A stretch of 8,648 nt of DNA from Bacillota bacterium (GCA_023443145.1 JAEZVS010000015.1:1-8648); one strand, 5' to 3'. Positions 1 through 6,448 are shown, numbered from the stretch's first letter. Made by a program: numbers and translations. Notes: generated by a model not told the origin, from the sequence alone.

Positions 1-482
1 CCGGGCACATAATAGGGCGGGTTGGCCACCACCACATCTGCGGTGCGCACCAGCTCTTTTTCGGGCCGACGCACATCGCTTTGCCGAAAAGAAAGCCGTT
101 CACAAGAAATGCCGTTGCGCCGCCGGCTGGCTTCGGCCATGGCCACTAAGGCGGGCTGCAGTTCCAGCCCCATTATGCGGGCAGTGGGGTGACGGGCCGC
201 CAAAAGAAAGGCCACAATCCCCGTACCCGAACACAAATCATAGACCACATCGCAAGGCGATACGGCGGTCAAACGGGCCAGAAGCACCGCATCGGCCCCA
301 TAGCGCAGCCCTTGTGCCCGCTGATAGATGCCGAAACCGCCCTCGCCCAAGTCGTGCCATTCCAAGGTTTCTTCCGCAAGGTGCACCGGCGCCGCCAAAT
401 GAGCCTGAATGGCGGCTTCCGTCACCTGTTCCCGCTCACCTGCAGGCAGAGGCTCTTTCCGCTCTTCCAAAGGTGCGTTCAT
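1..482 (-). CDS. trmN6: tRNA1(Val) (adenine-N6)-methyltransferase, TrmN6/YabB type (3' end outside window)
   Basis: This is a class I SAM-dependent methyltransferase, of the family that N6-methylates adenosine 37 of tRNA1(Val). The first 160 residues are present; the rest lies beyond the left edge. Visible motifs are the SAM-binding glycine motif DLCSGTG (residues 82-88), the acidic turn GLELQ (105-109) and the catalytic N6-adenine motif NPPY (154-157). The stretch RYGADAVLLA (60-69) matches the conserved segment just before the Rossmann fold in this family. About 40 hydrophilic residues precede the conserved part, which is longer than in the Bacillus protein. The ATG (482-480) overlaps the ricT stop as ATGA, so translation is probably coupled. 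In Firmicutes yabB lies just downstream of yaaT/ricT, which supports the call. The family assignment is firm; the exact tRNA target is inferred. Confidence 0.87.
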   Translation of the reverse strand, partial: MNAPLEERKEPLPAGEREQVTEAAIQAHLAAPVHLAEETLEWHDLGEGGFGIYQRAQGLRYGADAVLLARLTAVSPCDVVYDLCSGTGIVAFLLAARHPTARIMGLELQPALVAMAEASRRRNGISCERLSFRQSDVRRPEKELVRTADVVVANPPYYVP

Positions 483-1582
483 GCCTTATCCCCGCCGCTT
501 TTAAAGCGGCGCGACGTGCCTTTTTGGCGCGGGCGCTGGTGTTTGCGGCGCGTTCCTTGTTTCCGCTCCCGATTTTTTTCCAGCGCATGTAAATCGTGGG
601 CATGTTCAATAATAATTTCCGTTTCGCGGGCATGTTTTTTTACAGCCGCCCCGTCCCGGCGCGGCTTTTTGTGGCGGCGCTCTTTTTCACGGGGGAGCGC
701 CCCTTCCCGCCCTTCCTGGGCGGATTTGCGTTCGGCTTTGCGCTCCCCGCCTTCCCCTTTGGCGCTGTGGGGCTTTTCTTCTCCCGAAACCGTTTTCAGA
801 GAAGCCGACGGGCCCTCTCCCTCTTCCGCCGCGGCTTTGCCCGAGTCTTTTTTCTCTAAAGACGCTTCTTCCTGAAGGGCGGCGTCTTTTTTCTTGCGGG
901 GGCTGAAATCGGCGGCGGTGCAATGGGGGCAGGTTTTATGCCATTCCACGTAATTGTCGTTTTCATAAACCAGGCAGCAGAGCAAACGCCCGCAGCAGCC
1001 GCTGATCTTCGACGGATTCAGCGACAACCCCTGTTCTTTGGCCATCTTAATGGACACCGGCGCAAAATCCTCCAAAAAGCTGTGACAGCACAAACTGCGG
1101 CCGCAAATGCCCAAACCGCCGATCATGGCCGCCTGATCGCGCACACCGATTTGGCGCAGCTCAATGCGGGTGTGGAAGATGGCCGCCAAATCCCGCACCA
1201 GGGCGCGAAAATCAATGCGGCCTTCTGCGGTGAAGCAAAAGATCAGCTTGCTTTGGTCAAAGGTCCATACGGCGCTCACCATTTTCATGTCCAAACCGTG
1301 GGCTTCCACCCGTTCGGCGCAAATGAGCAGGGCTTCTTTGGCTTTTGCCAAATTTTCCCGATGGCGCAGGGCATCTTCTTCCGTAGCCCGGCGCACAATG
1401 GCGTTTTTAGAGCCCAGGCCTTCCAGCTCTGCCGAATCGATCATCTTAAGCACCGTGCCATATTCCTGACCGTGTTCGGTGGGCACAATCACATGATCCC
1501 CCACCTGACACGTATGGCCACCGGTGTGATAGTCGTATACTTTTCCTCGTTCGCCGATTTGCACGGCAATGGTCTCGTTCAT
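479..1582 (-). CDS. ricT: PSP1-domain protein RicT (YaaT), with a long charged C-terminal tail
   Basis: RicT forms the Ric (Y) complex with RicA/YmcA and RicF/YlbF. In Bacillus this complex binds iron-sulfur clusters and guides RNase Y-dependent mRNA maturation, affecting sporulation, competence and biofilm. Residues 1-45 match the YaaT N-terminus (IAVQIGERGKVYDY), followed by the PSP1 domain (about 60-145). The cysteine-rich signature comes next: CGRSLCC (C160, C165, C166), PVSIKMAKEQ, then CCGRLLCC (C196, C197, C202, C203). The start at 1582 is chosen because GAGAGGAG lies 6 nt upstream. An in-frame ATG at 1645 falls inside the promoter palindrome and has no such site. After about residue 228 the protein becomes a roughly 140-residue Lys/Arg/Glu/Ala-rich tail, probably disordered. 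This gives 367 residues against about 275 in B. subtilis. The stop overlaps the trmN6 start. Confidence 0.93.
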   Translation of the reverse strand: MNETIAVQIGERGKVYDYHTGGHTCQVGDHVIVPTEHGQEYGTVLKMIDSAELEGLGSKNAIVRRATEEDALRHRENLAKAKEALLICAERVEAHGLDMKMVSAVWTFDQSKLIFCFTAEGRIDFRALVRDLAAIFHTRIELRQIGVRDQAAMIGGLGICGRSLCCHSFLEDFAPVSIKMAKEQGLSLNPSKISGCCGRLLCCLVYENDNYVEWHKTCPHCTAADFSPRKKKDAALQEEASLEKKDSGKAAAEEGEGPSASLKTVSGEEKPHSAKGEGGERKAERKSAQEGREGALPREKERRHKKPRRDGAAVKKHARETEIIIEHAHDLHALEKNRERKQGTRRKHQRPRQKGTSRRFKSGGDKA

Positions 1583-1629
1583 AGTGACTCCTCTCTCTAT
1601 ATCGGCCCAGGCCGAAACGCCCGCAGGCG

Positions 1630-1682
1630 GTATAATCAGATTCATGTCTCTGATTATACACGAAATGGAATCGCCCTGTCAC
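1630..1682 (-). promoter_or_regulatory. Candidate internal promoter with palindromic operator upstream of ricT
   Basis: On the minus strand a TATAAT hexamer (1658-1653) lies 18 bp downstream of GTGACA (1682-1677), which overlaps the holB stop codon. The -10 box is inside a perfect inverted repeat with 11-bp arms (GTATAATCAGA at 1630-1640, complement at 1649-1659) and an 8-nt spacer. Transcription would start within the palindrome and give a leader of roughly 60 nt before ricT. A repressor bound here would block the promoter. The hairpin lacks a T-tract, so it is unlikely to be a terminator. What is seen is the promoter-like boxes and the symmetry; regulator binding is inference. Confidence 0.5.
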
Positions 1683-2683
1683 CTGCTATCCGTCTCGCGC
1701 CAAACCTGTGCGGTTTTTAATAAGGCGCGCACCAAAAGCAGCAGCGGATCCACATGGGTGGGCAAATCCTGCCGCACGGCCGCCGCTTCTGCCAGAGCCC
1801 GGCGGGCCGCTGCCGCCGGCAAGTGGGCCGGTTCTCCCTTAATGTGGGCCATCAGTGCCTCACGGGCCCAGTTTTCCATATAAAGAAGATGCCGCTCCGC
1901 CAGGGCACGCCCCTGCCCCCGTGCCGCTTCCTGATACCAGAGCAGCACCTCGCCCGGATGCACCGTAGCCAAAGAGGCCAAACGGGCGCGCACCTCCCGC
2001 GCCTCGTCCGCTAAAGATTCCGGCGCCAGTAAGCGCTCCGCCTCTGCCAGGGAGCCTCCCGCCAAACGAACGGCCAGCGCAAGATTTTCTTCTGAAAGCT
2101 CGGGATGGCGTGCGGCTAAAAGCTCGGTAAGGCGCTGCGCTGAAAGCGGCACAAACGCCACTTCTTGCACCCGAGAACGAATGGTGGCGAGCAGCGCATC
2201 GGCGTTGTGGCTGGTGAGAAACACATACACCCCCGCCGGCGGTTCTTCTATGGTTTTTAACAGCGCATTGGCCCCTTCGCCGGTGAGACGGTCTGCCGCT
2301 TCAATATATAAAACCGCATGCGCCCCGCCGGATGTGCGGGCCAATCGCTCCTGGGCCGCCCGCACCGCGCCGATGCCGATGGTGCTGCCGGCCTTTGTGT
2401 CATCGGGCTGCAGGTGAATAAAATCGCCGTGGTTTTCCAAAGACGCCATTTGACAGGCGCCGCATTTTCCGCAGGGCAAGCCCGCCACCGGCGCTTCACA
2501 TAATAAAAGGCGCGCCAAAGCTTCTACGGTAAGGCCTTTGCCCACCCCTTCCGGACCGGTGAAAAGCCAGGCATGGGCAAAGCGCCGGTTTTCCAATGCC
2601 CGCAGAAGGCGGTCGTGGGCCCGTTTTTGACCATGGATGTGTCCAAATAAAGCGTTCCGTGCCCCGTCACTCATACGCGCCAT
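1679..2683 (-). CDS. holB: DNA polymerase III subunit delta' (clamp loader)
   Basis: This is the delta' subunit of the clamp-loader ATPase that places the sliding clamp on primed DNA. Domains in order are: an AAA+ module with P-loop GPEGVGKG (residues 43-50); a four-cysteine zinc module C62-x8-C71-x2-C74-x2-C77 typical of clamp loaders; a Walker B/sensor region (VLYIEAADRL, 124-133) followed by ANALLKTIEEPP; and an arginine-finger-like segment TIRSR (167-171). A helical C-terminal collar region follows. The 334-residue length is normal. Two starts are possible. The ATG at 2683 has GGAG 5 nt upstream. The ATG three codons later (2674) forms an ATGA overlap with the decarboxylase stop and has AAAGG 9 nt upstream. 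The position between a YaaO-type decarboxylase and ricT matches the Firmicutes order, except that tmk and the small yaaQ/yaaR genes are absent here. Confidence 0.93.
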   Translation of the reverse strand: MARMSDGARNALFGHIHGQKRAHDRLLRALENRRFAHAWLFTGPEGVGKGLTVEALARLLLCEAPVAGLPCGKCGACQMASLENHGDFIHLQPDDTKAGSTIGIGAVRAAQERLARTSGGAHAVLYIEAADRLTGEGANALLKTIEEPPAGVYVFLTSHNADALLATIRSRVQEVAFVPLSAQRLTELLAARHPELSEENLALAVRLAGGSLAEAERLLAPESLADEAREVRARLASLATVHPGEVLLWYQEAARGQGRALAERHLLYMENWAREALMAHIKGEPAHLPAAAARRALAEAAAVRQDLPTHVDPLLLLVRALLKTAQVWRETDSR

Positions 2684-4044
2684 CCTTTCTCCACCACGCG
2701 CACCGGCGTGCCCGGCCCCAGGCCTGCTTCCGCCGCCAAAACCGGGGTCGCGGCCTCAATGCGTTCGCCGGGAAGCACCAGAGGACAGCCCGGCGGATAA
2801 GCCATAATATGCTCTGCCGCCACACGCCCCACCGTCTCGGCCAAAGGCAGGGTTTCGCCGGGCGCGAAAAGGGCGGTCACCATAGGCAGGCACACCTCCG
2901 GCAGCTGAAAGCGCGGCGGTTTTTCCTTCGGCCAAGGCTTGCCACCGCCCCTCTTACTCTTGCAAACCGCCAGATTCCGCACCGTTTCCGCCAAGTGTGG
3001 CGACGGACCGTCGGCGCCGAAGAGGAGCAGCACCCCTCGGCCATCGGCCATTTCCACATCGTGACCGGCCTGCGCCAAAGCCCGGGAGAGCTCCGCTCCC
3101 TGAAATCCGGCCACCGCCACATGCAGCCGCAGCGGGTCTTCCCTCTGATGCACCCGCACACCGTCTATTTTATTCAAATCTTCGGCCAAGGCCCGGCCCT
3201 TTTCGGCAGCGGCCCCCCACCGGGCGCGCCCTTCTCTGCCCGCCGCCTCCGCCACCGCCAGTTCACTGCCGGCCAAGAGGAGATAACTGGGCGAGGTGGA
3301 CGCAAAAAGCCGCAACGCCGAACGCACAGGCGCCAAAAGGGCCGGATCTCGGCCATAGAGCACGGCGGCGCCGGTGGGGGCCGGCAACATTTTGTGCAAA
3401 GACGCCACCACCACATCGCCTGCGGGCCGCGGCGGCAAGGCCTCGTGCCAGCCGAAATGGGCGCTGTGGGCACCGTCCACCAGCACCCGCAAACCACGGG
3501 ATTGGGCCAATGCCGCCAAAGCGTCGTTCTCATGGCGGTCCCCATAGTAGGTGGGGTCGGTCACCACCAGCAAACGCGCCTCCGGGTGGGCATCCAGCGC
3601 CCGGGCCAAGGTGCGTTCCGCCACGCCGGTAAAGCGGCCTTCCTCATCCTGCTCCGGCAGCAAGGGCACCACCTCTGCCCCGGCCAGCGCCAACGCATGC
3701 CACACACTTTGATGGGCGTGGCGGCCCACCAGCACCGTTTTTTCCCGGCCCAGGGCATAGACAGCCGCCAACAGACCCAAGGTGCTGCCCCCCGTGAGAT
3801 AACAGGCGAAGGCCGCCTCAAAGGCTTCCGCCGCCGCGCGCTGGCTTTCAGCCAAAACGCCCGTTTCCCGGTAGAGCACGTCCAGCTCGCCCACCTCGGT
3901 CAGGTCGTAGCGGAAAACATCGCCGCCCCAGGCCTCTTTTAACATCTGCGGCACCACGCGCCCGCTTTTATGCCCCGGCGTGTGCCAACTTTGGCGGCAG
4001 GCCGACACATGCCGCCGCATTTCGTTCCATAAATAGGTTTCCAT
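2671..4044 (-). CDS. Aminotransferase-fold Orn/Lys/Arg decarboxylase family protein (YaaO/SpeA type)
   Basis: This is a PLP-dependent fold-type I decarboxylase of the Orn/Lys/Arg family. Such enzymes remove CO2 from a basic amino acid to give a polyamine precursor. Family marks in order are HTPGHK (residues 21-26), TGGST (84-88), TDPTYYGDR (162-170), the cofactor-binding DGAHSAHFG (190-198), the Schiff-base lysine in SLHK (K218), STSPSYLLLA (249-258), and the C-terminal YPPGCPLVLPGE (416-427). At 457 residues it is close to the short B. subtilis YaaO form rather than the longer inducible enterobacterial enzymes. The ATG at 4044 is preceded by AAAGGAGG with 5-nt spacing. It is the first gene seen of the operon leading into holB. 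The substrate (arginine, lysine or ornithine) cannot be decided from the motifs, so no gene symbol is given. Confidence 0.88.
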   Translation of the reverse strand: METYLWNEMRRHVSACRQSWHTPGHKSGRVVPQMLKEAWGGDVFRYDLTEVGELDVLYRETGVLAESQRAAAEAFEAAFACYLTGGSTLGLLAAVYALGREKTVLVGRHAHQSVWHALALAGAEVVPLLPEQDEEGRFTGVAERTLARALDAHPEARLLVVTDPTYYGDRHENDALAALAQSRGLRVLVDGAHSAHFGWHEALPPRPAGDVVVASLHKMLPAPTGAAVLYGRDPALLAPVRSALRLFASTSPSYLLLAGSELAVAEAAGREGRARWGAAAEKGRALAEDLNKIDGVRVHQREDPLRLHVAVAGFQGAELSRALAQAGHDVEMADGRGVLLLFGADGPSPHLAETVRNLAVCKSKRGGGKPWPKEKPPRFQLPEVCLPMVTALFAPGETLPLAETVGRVAAEHIMAYPPGCPLVLPGERIEAATPVLAAEAGLGPGTPVRVVEKGWRV

Positions 4045-4181
4045 AAAGGCCTCCTTTATGCCATTGTACCATAGACCATGCCCTCTGGAAGCCCTAGATG
4101 AAAAAGCGAAAAAATTTTCCGGCCCGGCAGAAAGAATCGCCCGTTCTCCCCCGGTAACAAAATGATGACACTTTTATACTT

Positions 4182-4213
4182 TTGACACCGACGCCCTTCC
4201 TTTATGATAAAAT
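4182..4213 (+). promoter_or_regulatory. Candidate promoter of the stalk/M23 peptidase gene
   Basis: A consensus TTGACA (4182-4187) is followed by an A/T-rich -10 region. TATGAT (4203-4208) sits at 15 bp spacing and GATAAA (4206-4211) at 18 bp. Transcription would start around 4215-4220, leaving a leader of about 30 nt. The hexamer TGACAC occurs twice 17 bp apart (4166-4171 and 4183-4188), the second overlapping the -35 box. The -35 is clear; the exact -10 is not. Confidence 0.5.
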
Positions 4214-4234
4214 GAGAGCAATCGATTGATTCTG

Positions 4235-4240
4235 AAAGGA
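4235..4240 (+). promoter_or_regulatory. Ribosome binding site that favours the TTG start at 4251
   Basis: AAAGGA ends 10 nt before a TTG at 4251 but only 1 nt before the in-frame GTG at 4242. The spacing makes TTG the more likely initiation codon. The resulting N-terminus (QKPLKALLCALVF after Met) is also a standard signal peptide. Confidence 0.5.
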
Positions 4241-4250
4241 CGTGGACTGT

Positions 4251-5279
4251 TTGCAGAAACCATTGAAAGCCCTTCTCTGTGCCCTTGTCTTCAGCGCCGC
4301 TTTATTGGCCCACGGCACAGCGGAAGCCGCCCAGCCCGAATATGCCTACATTCCCTTAAACAATCAAGCTGTGATGCAGGACGGCGGCGTGTGGCTGCCC
4401 TTGCGCAGCACCTTTAACGCCATGAACATGGAGGTGCTTTGGAAAGCCGACGGGCAAAACAAAATTAAAATTGCCAACGGCGCGGAAGCCTACGAACTGA
4501 ATTTAAATGCCGACGGCACCCAAATCACCCTGGCCGACGGCACCACCTTCCAGGCAAAAATCGTCAACGGCACGTCCTATGTGCCCATGAACCTGATGGA
4601 ACGCATTGTCAATCGCAACATCGGCCTTTCCGGCACCCAAATGCTCATTTTGGTGGATGCCAACCCCAACTGGCAGATGGTTTCCGGCACGTGGAAAAAC
4701 CAAAAACCCCTCTGGGCCCACATGAACACCTATCAAACCCCGGAAAAAGCCGCATTGCCCGCCACCGAAACCAACAGCGAGCGCACCGCGCCCACCCCTG
4801 AAGTGGCCAAACCGGAAACCGCCCAACCGGCATCGGCCGTGCCCGCTGCCATCTCGCACGCCAGTGCACCCACCGGCGATAAACTCATTTGGCCCACCAC
4901 CGCCACCTATGTGTCTTCCCCTTATGGCGAACGGGTTTACCCCATGGGCGACGGCGTGGAAACCGATTTTCACACCGGTGTGGATATTGCCGGCAAACAG
5001 GGCGATCCTATTTTTGCCGCCGCAGCCGGCACCGTTACCCGGGCCGAAGAATTTTACAGCTACGGCAATTGTGTGGACATCACCCATCCGTCCGGTTTGG
5101 TGACCCGTTATGCCCATCTTGATCAGATCAAGGTAGCCGTGGGCCAAACCGTTGCCCAAGGCCAGGTGATTGCCACCCAAGGCCAAACCGGCGCCGCCAC
5201 CGGTCCCCATCTCCACTTTGAAACCCGCGTGGGCGACAAAGCCGTTGATCCGGATCTTTATATTCACTATAAAAAATAA
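4251..5279 (+). CDS. Secreted cell-wall endopeptidase: stalk domain plus M23 (LytM-like) peptidase
   Basis: This is a predicted exported peptidoglycan hydrolase. Residues 1-26 form a signal peptide (QKPLK, hydrophobic core, AEA cleavage site). Residues 30-140 are a copper amine oxidase N-terminal-like (stalk) domain with GVWLPLRSTFNAM and SYVPMNLMER, probably a cell-wall-facing module and not a copper enzyme. Residues 160-210 are a Pro/Ala/Thr/Glu-rich linker. Residues 210-342 are an M23 domain with every active-site element: HTGVD (ligands H241, D245), YAHL (H289) and HLHFE (H320, ligand H322). It should cut peptide crossbridges in the wall, for growth or remodelling. The start is uncertain: GTG at 4242 would add three residues but lies 1 nt from AAAGGA. 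It is divergent from the decarboxylase operon and followed by a strong terminator. Confidence 0.9.
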   Translation: MQKPLKALLCALVFSAALLAHGTAEAAQPEYAYIPLNNQAVMQDGGVWLPLRSTFNAMNMEVLWKADGQNKIKIANGAEAYELNLNADGTQITLADGTTFQAKIVNGTSYVPMNLMERIVNRNIGLSGTQMLILVDANPNWQMVSGTWKNQKPLWAHMNTYQTPEKAALPATETNSERTAPTPEVAKPETAQPASAVPAAISHASAPTGDKLIWPTTATYVSSPYGERVYPMGDGVETDFHTGVDIAGKQGDPIFAAAAGTVTRAEEFYSYGNCVDITHPSGLVTRYAHLDQIKVAVGQTVAQGQVIATQGQTGAATGPHLHFETRVGDKAVDPDLYIHYKK

Positions 5280-5308
5280 GCCCCACTGACAAAAACAATA
5301 GCCAAACG

Positions 5309-5335
5309 AAAAGAGACGCCCGGCGTCTCTTTTTT
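5309..5335 (+). terminator. Intrinsic terminator of the peptidase gene (copy 1 of a repeated hairpin)
   Basis: The inverted repeat AAGAGACGCC / GGCGTCTCTT around a single central C is followed by a run of T, 30 bp after the peptidase stop. Counting the flanking A and T tracts the arms are 12 bp (5309-5320 and 5322-5333). The short A-tract upstream allows weak termination on the other strand as well. The same sequence recurs at 6065-6090. Confidence 0.9.
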
Positions 5336-5353
5336 ATGTTCAACCCCTGTCTA

Positions 5354-5367
5354 TGCCATTTATGGCA
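5354..5367 (+). promoter_or_regulatory. Minor inverted repeat, possible second operator site for the antitoxin
   Basis: TGCCAT and ATGGCA form 6-bp arms with a 2-nt spacer. The right half runs on into CACAT, so GGCACAT at 5364-5370 repeats the half-site found in both arms of the large palindrome (5400-5406 reversed, 5412-5418). This hints at two sites read by the same protein. The site is short and the functional reading is inference. Confidence 0.3.
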
Positions 5368-5391
5368 CATCGTTTCTTTCCATACAACATG

Positions 5392-5426
5392 CAATGGTTA
5401 TGTGCCCAATGGGCACATAACCATTG
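5392..5426 (+). promoter_or_regulatory. 35-bp perfect palindrome, probable operator of the toxin-antitoxin module
   Basis: Arms CAATGGTTATGTGCCCA and its exact complement (17 bp each) flank one central A. It lies 48 bp upstream of the antitoxin ATG. Its right end runs into TTGATA (5424-5429), a plausible -35 box 17 bp before a weak TACTCT (5447-5452). RelB/DinJ antitoxins bind palindromes through their ribbon-helix-helix domain and repress their own promoter. No T-tract follows directly, so a terminator is less likely. The symmetry is seen directly; operator function is inferred. Confidence 0.6.
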
Positions 5427-5474
5427 ATATTTTATGGTTTTTTAGCTACTCTTTACACAAAGGAGGTCGATACC

Positions 5475-5753
5475 ATGGCGAAAGTCAGCACGAACATCAA
5501 CCTGGATCCGGTCTTAAAGAAAGAGGCCCAGGCCTTACTGAAAGACTTAGGGCTGGATCTGACGACGGCGGTCACGATCTTTTTGCGGCAGACCGTTCGT
5601 GAACAGCGGATTCCTTTTGAGATCAAACGGGAACTGCCGAACACGGAAACCATTGCCGCGCTCAATGAATATCAAGCGATGAAGAAAGACCCACAAAGCC
5701 ACCAGCGTTACGATTCCTTTTCAGATCTGTTGACGGAGGTTTTGGATGCTTAA
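5475..5753 (+). CDS. RelB/DinJ family type II antitoxin
   Basis: This 92-residue antitoxin has an N-terminal ribbon-helix-helix DNA-binding part: strand KVSTNINLDP, then helix KKEAQALLKDLGLDLTTAVTIFLRQ (spanning about 15-40). The family signature REQRIPFEI follows (42-50). The rest is a flexible acidic C-terminus, about 55-92, that would wrap the toxin. The ATG at 5475 is chosen because AAAGGAGGT precedes it by 7 nt; the in-frame ATG at 5424 lies in the operator and has no such site. The frame is intact. It overlaps the start of the toxin reading frame by 8 bp, the usual coupled arrangement. It should neutralise a YafQ-type RNase and repress the module through the upstream palindrome. Its partner here is interrupted, so it may now act only as a repressor or as antidote to another toxin. 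Confidence 0.9.
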   Translation: MAKVSTNINLDPVLKKEAQALLKDLGLDLTTAVTIFLRQTVREQRIPFEIKRELPNTETIAALNEYQAMKKDPQSHQRYDSFSDLLTEVLDA

Positions 5754-6024
5754 GATTGTTGCATCCAATCGCTTTAAGAAAGACTTAAAACTCGCCCATA
5801 AACGAGGATGAGACTGAACGTTGCTTCATCAGGTCGTGGACATGCTCGCAAAGCAAGCACCCTTGCCGCCTTCTTTGCGTGACCACGCCTTAACAGGGCC
5901 ATGGTCAAATTATCGGGAATGCCACATCAAACCTGATTGGCTTTTGGTTTATCGTATTGATGCGGATGACGTTGCACTGTTTTTATTTCGTACCGGTACG
6001 CACTCAGATCTGTTTAATATGTAA
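5746..6024 (+). pseudogene. YafQ-type toxin (RelE superfamily mRNA endonuclease), interrupted by two TGA codons
   Basis: Read straight through, this 92-codon frame matches YafQ toxins, which cut mRNA on the ribosome. It starts MLKIVASNRFKKDLKLAHKRG, then has TGA at codon 22 (5809-5811), GAC, and TGA at codon 24 (5815-5817). It continues in the same frame with TLLHQVVDMLAKQAPLPP. All YafQ active-site positions are retained downstream: the RDH histidine, ECH histidine, PDW Asp and Trp, RTGTHSDLF histidine and phenylalanine. The ATG has GGAGG 6 nt upstream and overlaps the antitoxin end. TGA is the normal stop of ricT, holB and the decarboxylase, so readthrough is unlikely. A fragment from TTG at 5821 (67 residues, GAGGA 12 nt upstream) could in principle be made separately. 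Most likely this is an inactivated toxin. Confidence 0.85.
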
Positions 6025-6064
6025 GCCGCAAAAAGATAAAGAAAGATCCATACTTCCCCACCGT

Positions 6065-6090
6065 AAGAGACGCCCGGCGTCTCTTTTTTT
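6065..6090 (+). terminator. Intrinsic terminator after the toxin (copy 2 of the repeated hairpin)
   Basis: The hairpin AAGAGACGCCCGGCGTCTCT followed by seven T is located 40 bp after the toxin frame. It is identical to the hairpin at 5311-5330 except for one more T in the tail, and both tails run into ATG. Confidence 0.88.
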
Positions 6091-6124
6091 ATGCCCGGGC
6101 GGCCAATACCCACCGCCCGCCGCA

Positions 6125-6152
6125 AGCGGCCCCGCCCGAGGGCCGCTCTTTT
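6125..6152 (+). terminator. Second tandem terminator
   Basis: Arms AGCGGCCC (6125-6132) and GGGCCGCT (6140-6147) form an 8-bp GC-rich stem with a 7-nt loop, followed by CTTTT. It backs up the terminator 35 bp upstream and separates the toxin-antitoxin module from the next transcription unit. Confidence 0.65.
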
Positions 6153-6413
6153 AAACGTTTTAACCCTTTCTTAATATGTCTGCAACTTGCCGCATATTGG
6201 CCCGGCTTTTTTTTGCCTTGCCACCTCACGGCATGGTTTCCCCGGCAGGCGACTTGACCGCACAGCCAAACATCGCCCCCTTACGGCCATTTGCCTTTGA
6301 TGTGCATACATAGCGGGACCTTATTTTTTGGTTGCTTTGCGCCTGCAGATTAAAAAGCGCCGTCTCTGTGCATTTTTTTCTGTTGTATATAAGTCTTAAA
6401 AAATTGTCAAAAT
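6153..6413. other. Non-coding stretch without a recognised gene
   Basis: I see no credible reading frame here. It holds an 8-T tract (6207-6214) after a weak GCCG/CGGC hairpin, and a second T-rich run at 6372-6379 after a weak GC hairpin. Either could end a short transcript, but no matching promoter is evident. The right part (6380-6440) is strongly AT-rich and leads into the promoter of the next gene. Confidence 0.4.
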
Positions 6414-6442
6414 TTGTTGATAAGATATGCCCCCCCTATAAT
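6414..6442 (+). promoter_or_regulatory. Candidate promoter of the two-stalk-domain protein gene
   Basis: A perfect TATAAT (6437-6442) lies 17 bp after TTGTTG (6414-6419). A TTGATA at 6417-6422 is closer to consensus but only 14 bp away. A seven-C run fills the spacer just before the -10. Transcription from about 6449 would leave a leader of roughly 160 nt. Confidence 0.5.
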
Positions 6443-6448
6443 GAGACC

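Noticed and set aside
189..1720. Long plus-strand frames over trmN6 and ricT
   Set aside because: They are complements of the recognised minus-strand genes and give Arg/Ser/Phe-rich nonsense without motifs.
2596..3942. 448-codon open frame on the plus strand, antisense to the decarboxylase and holB start
   Set aside because: Its product is rich in His, Arg and Gln without domains, as expected for the complement of a GC-rich gene. The opposite strand has clear decarboxylase motifs.
4063..4068. TACAAT as -10 box of the decarboxylase gene
   Set aside because: The predicted transcript would begin within the ribosome binding site and there is no good -35 box at 16-18 bp.
4503..5267. 254-codon minus-strand frame over the peptidase gene
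   Set aside because: A Gly/His-rich shadow of the M23 gene, whose catalytic motifs are all on the plus strand.
5809..5817. TGA recoded as an amino acid in the toxin frame
   Set aside because: TGA ends ricT, holB and the decarboxylase in this window, no selenocysteine-type element is apparent, and intact YafQ toxins carry no such codons here.
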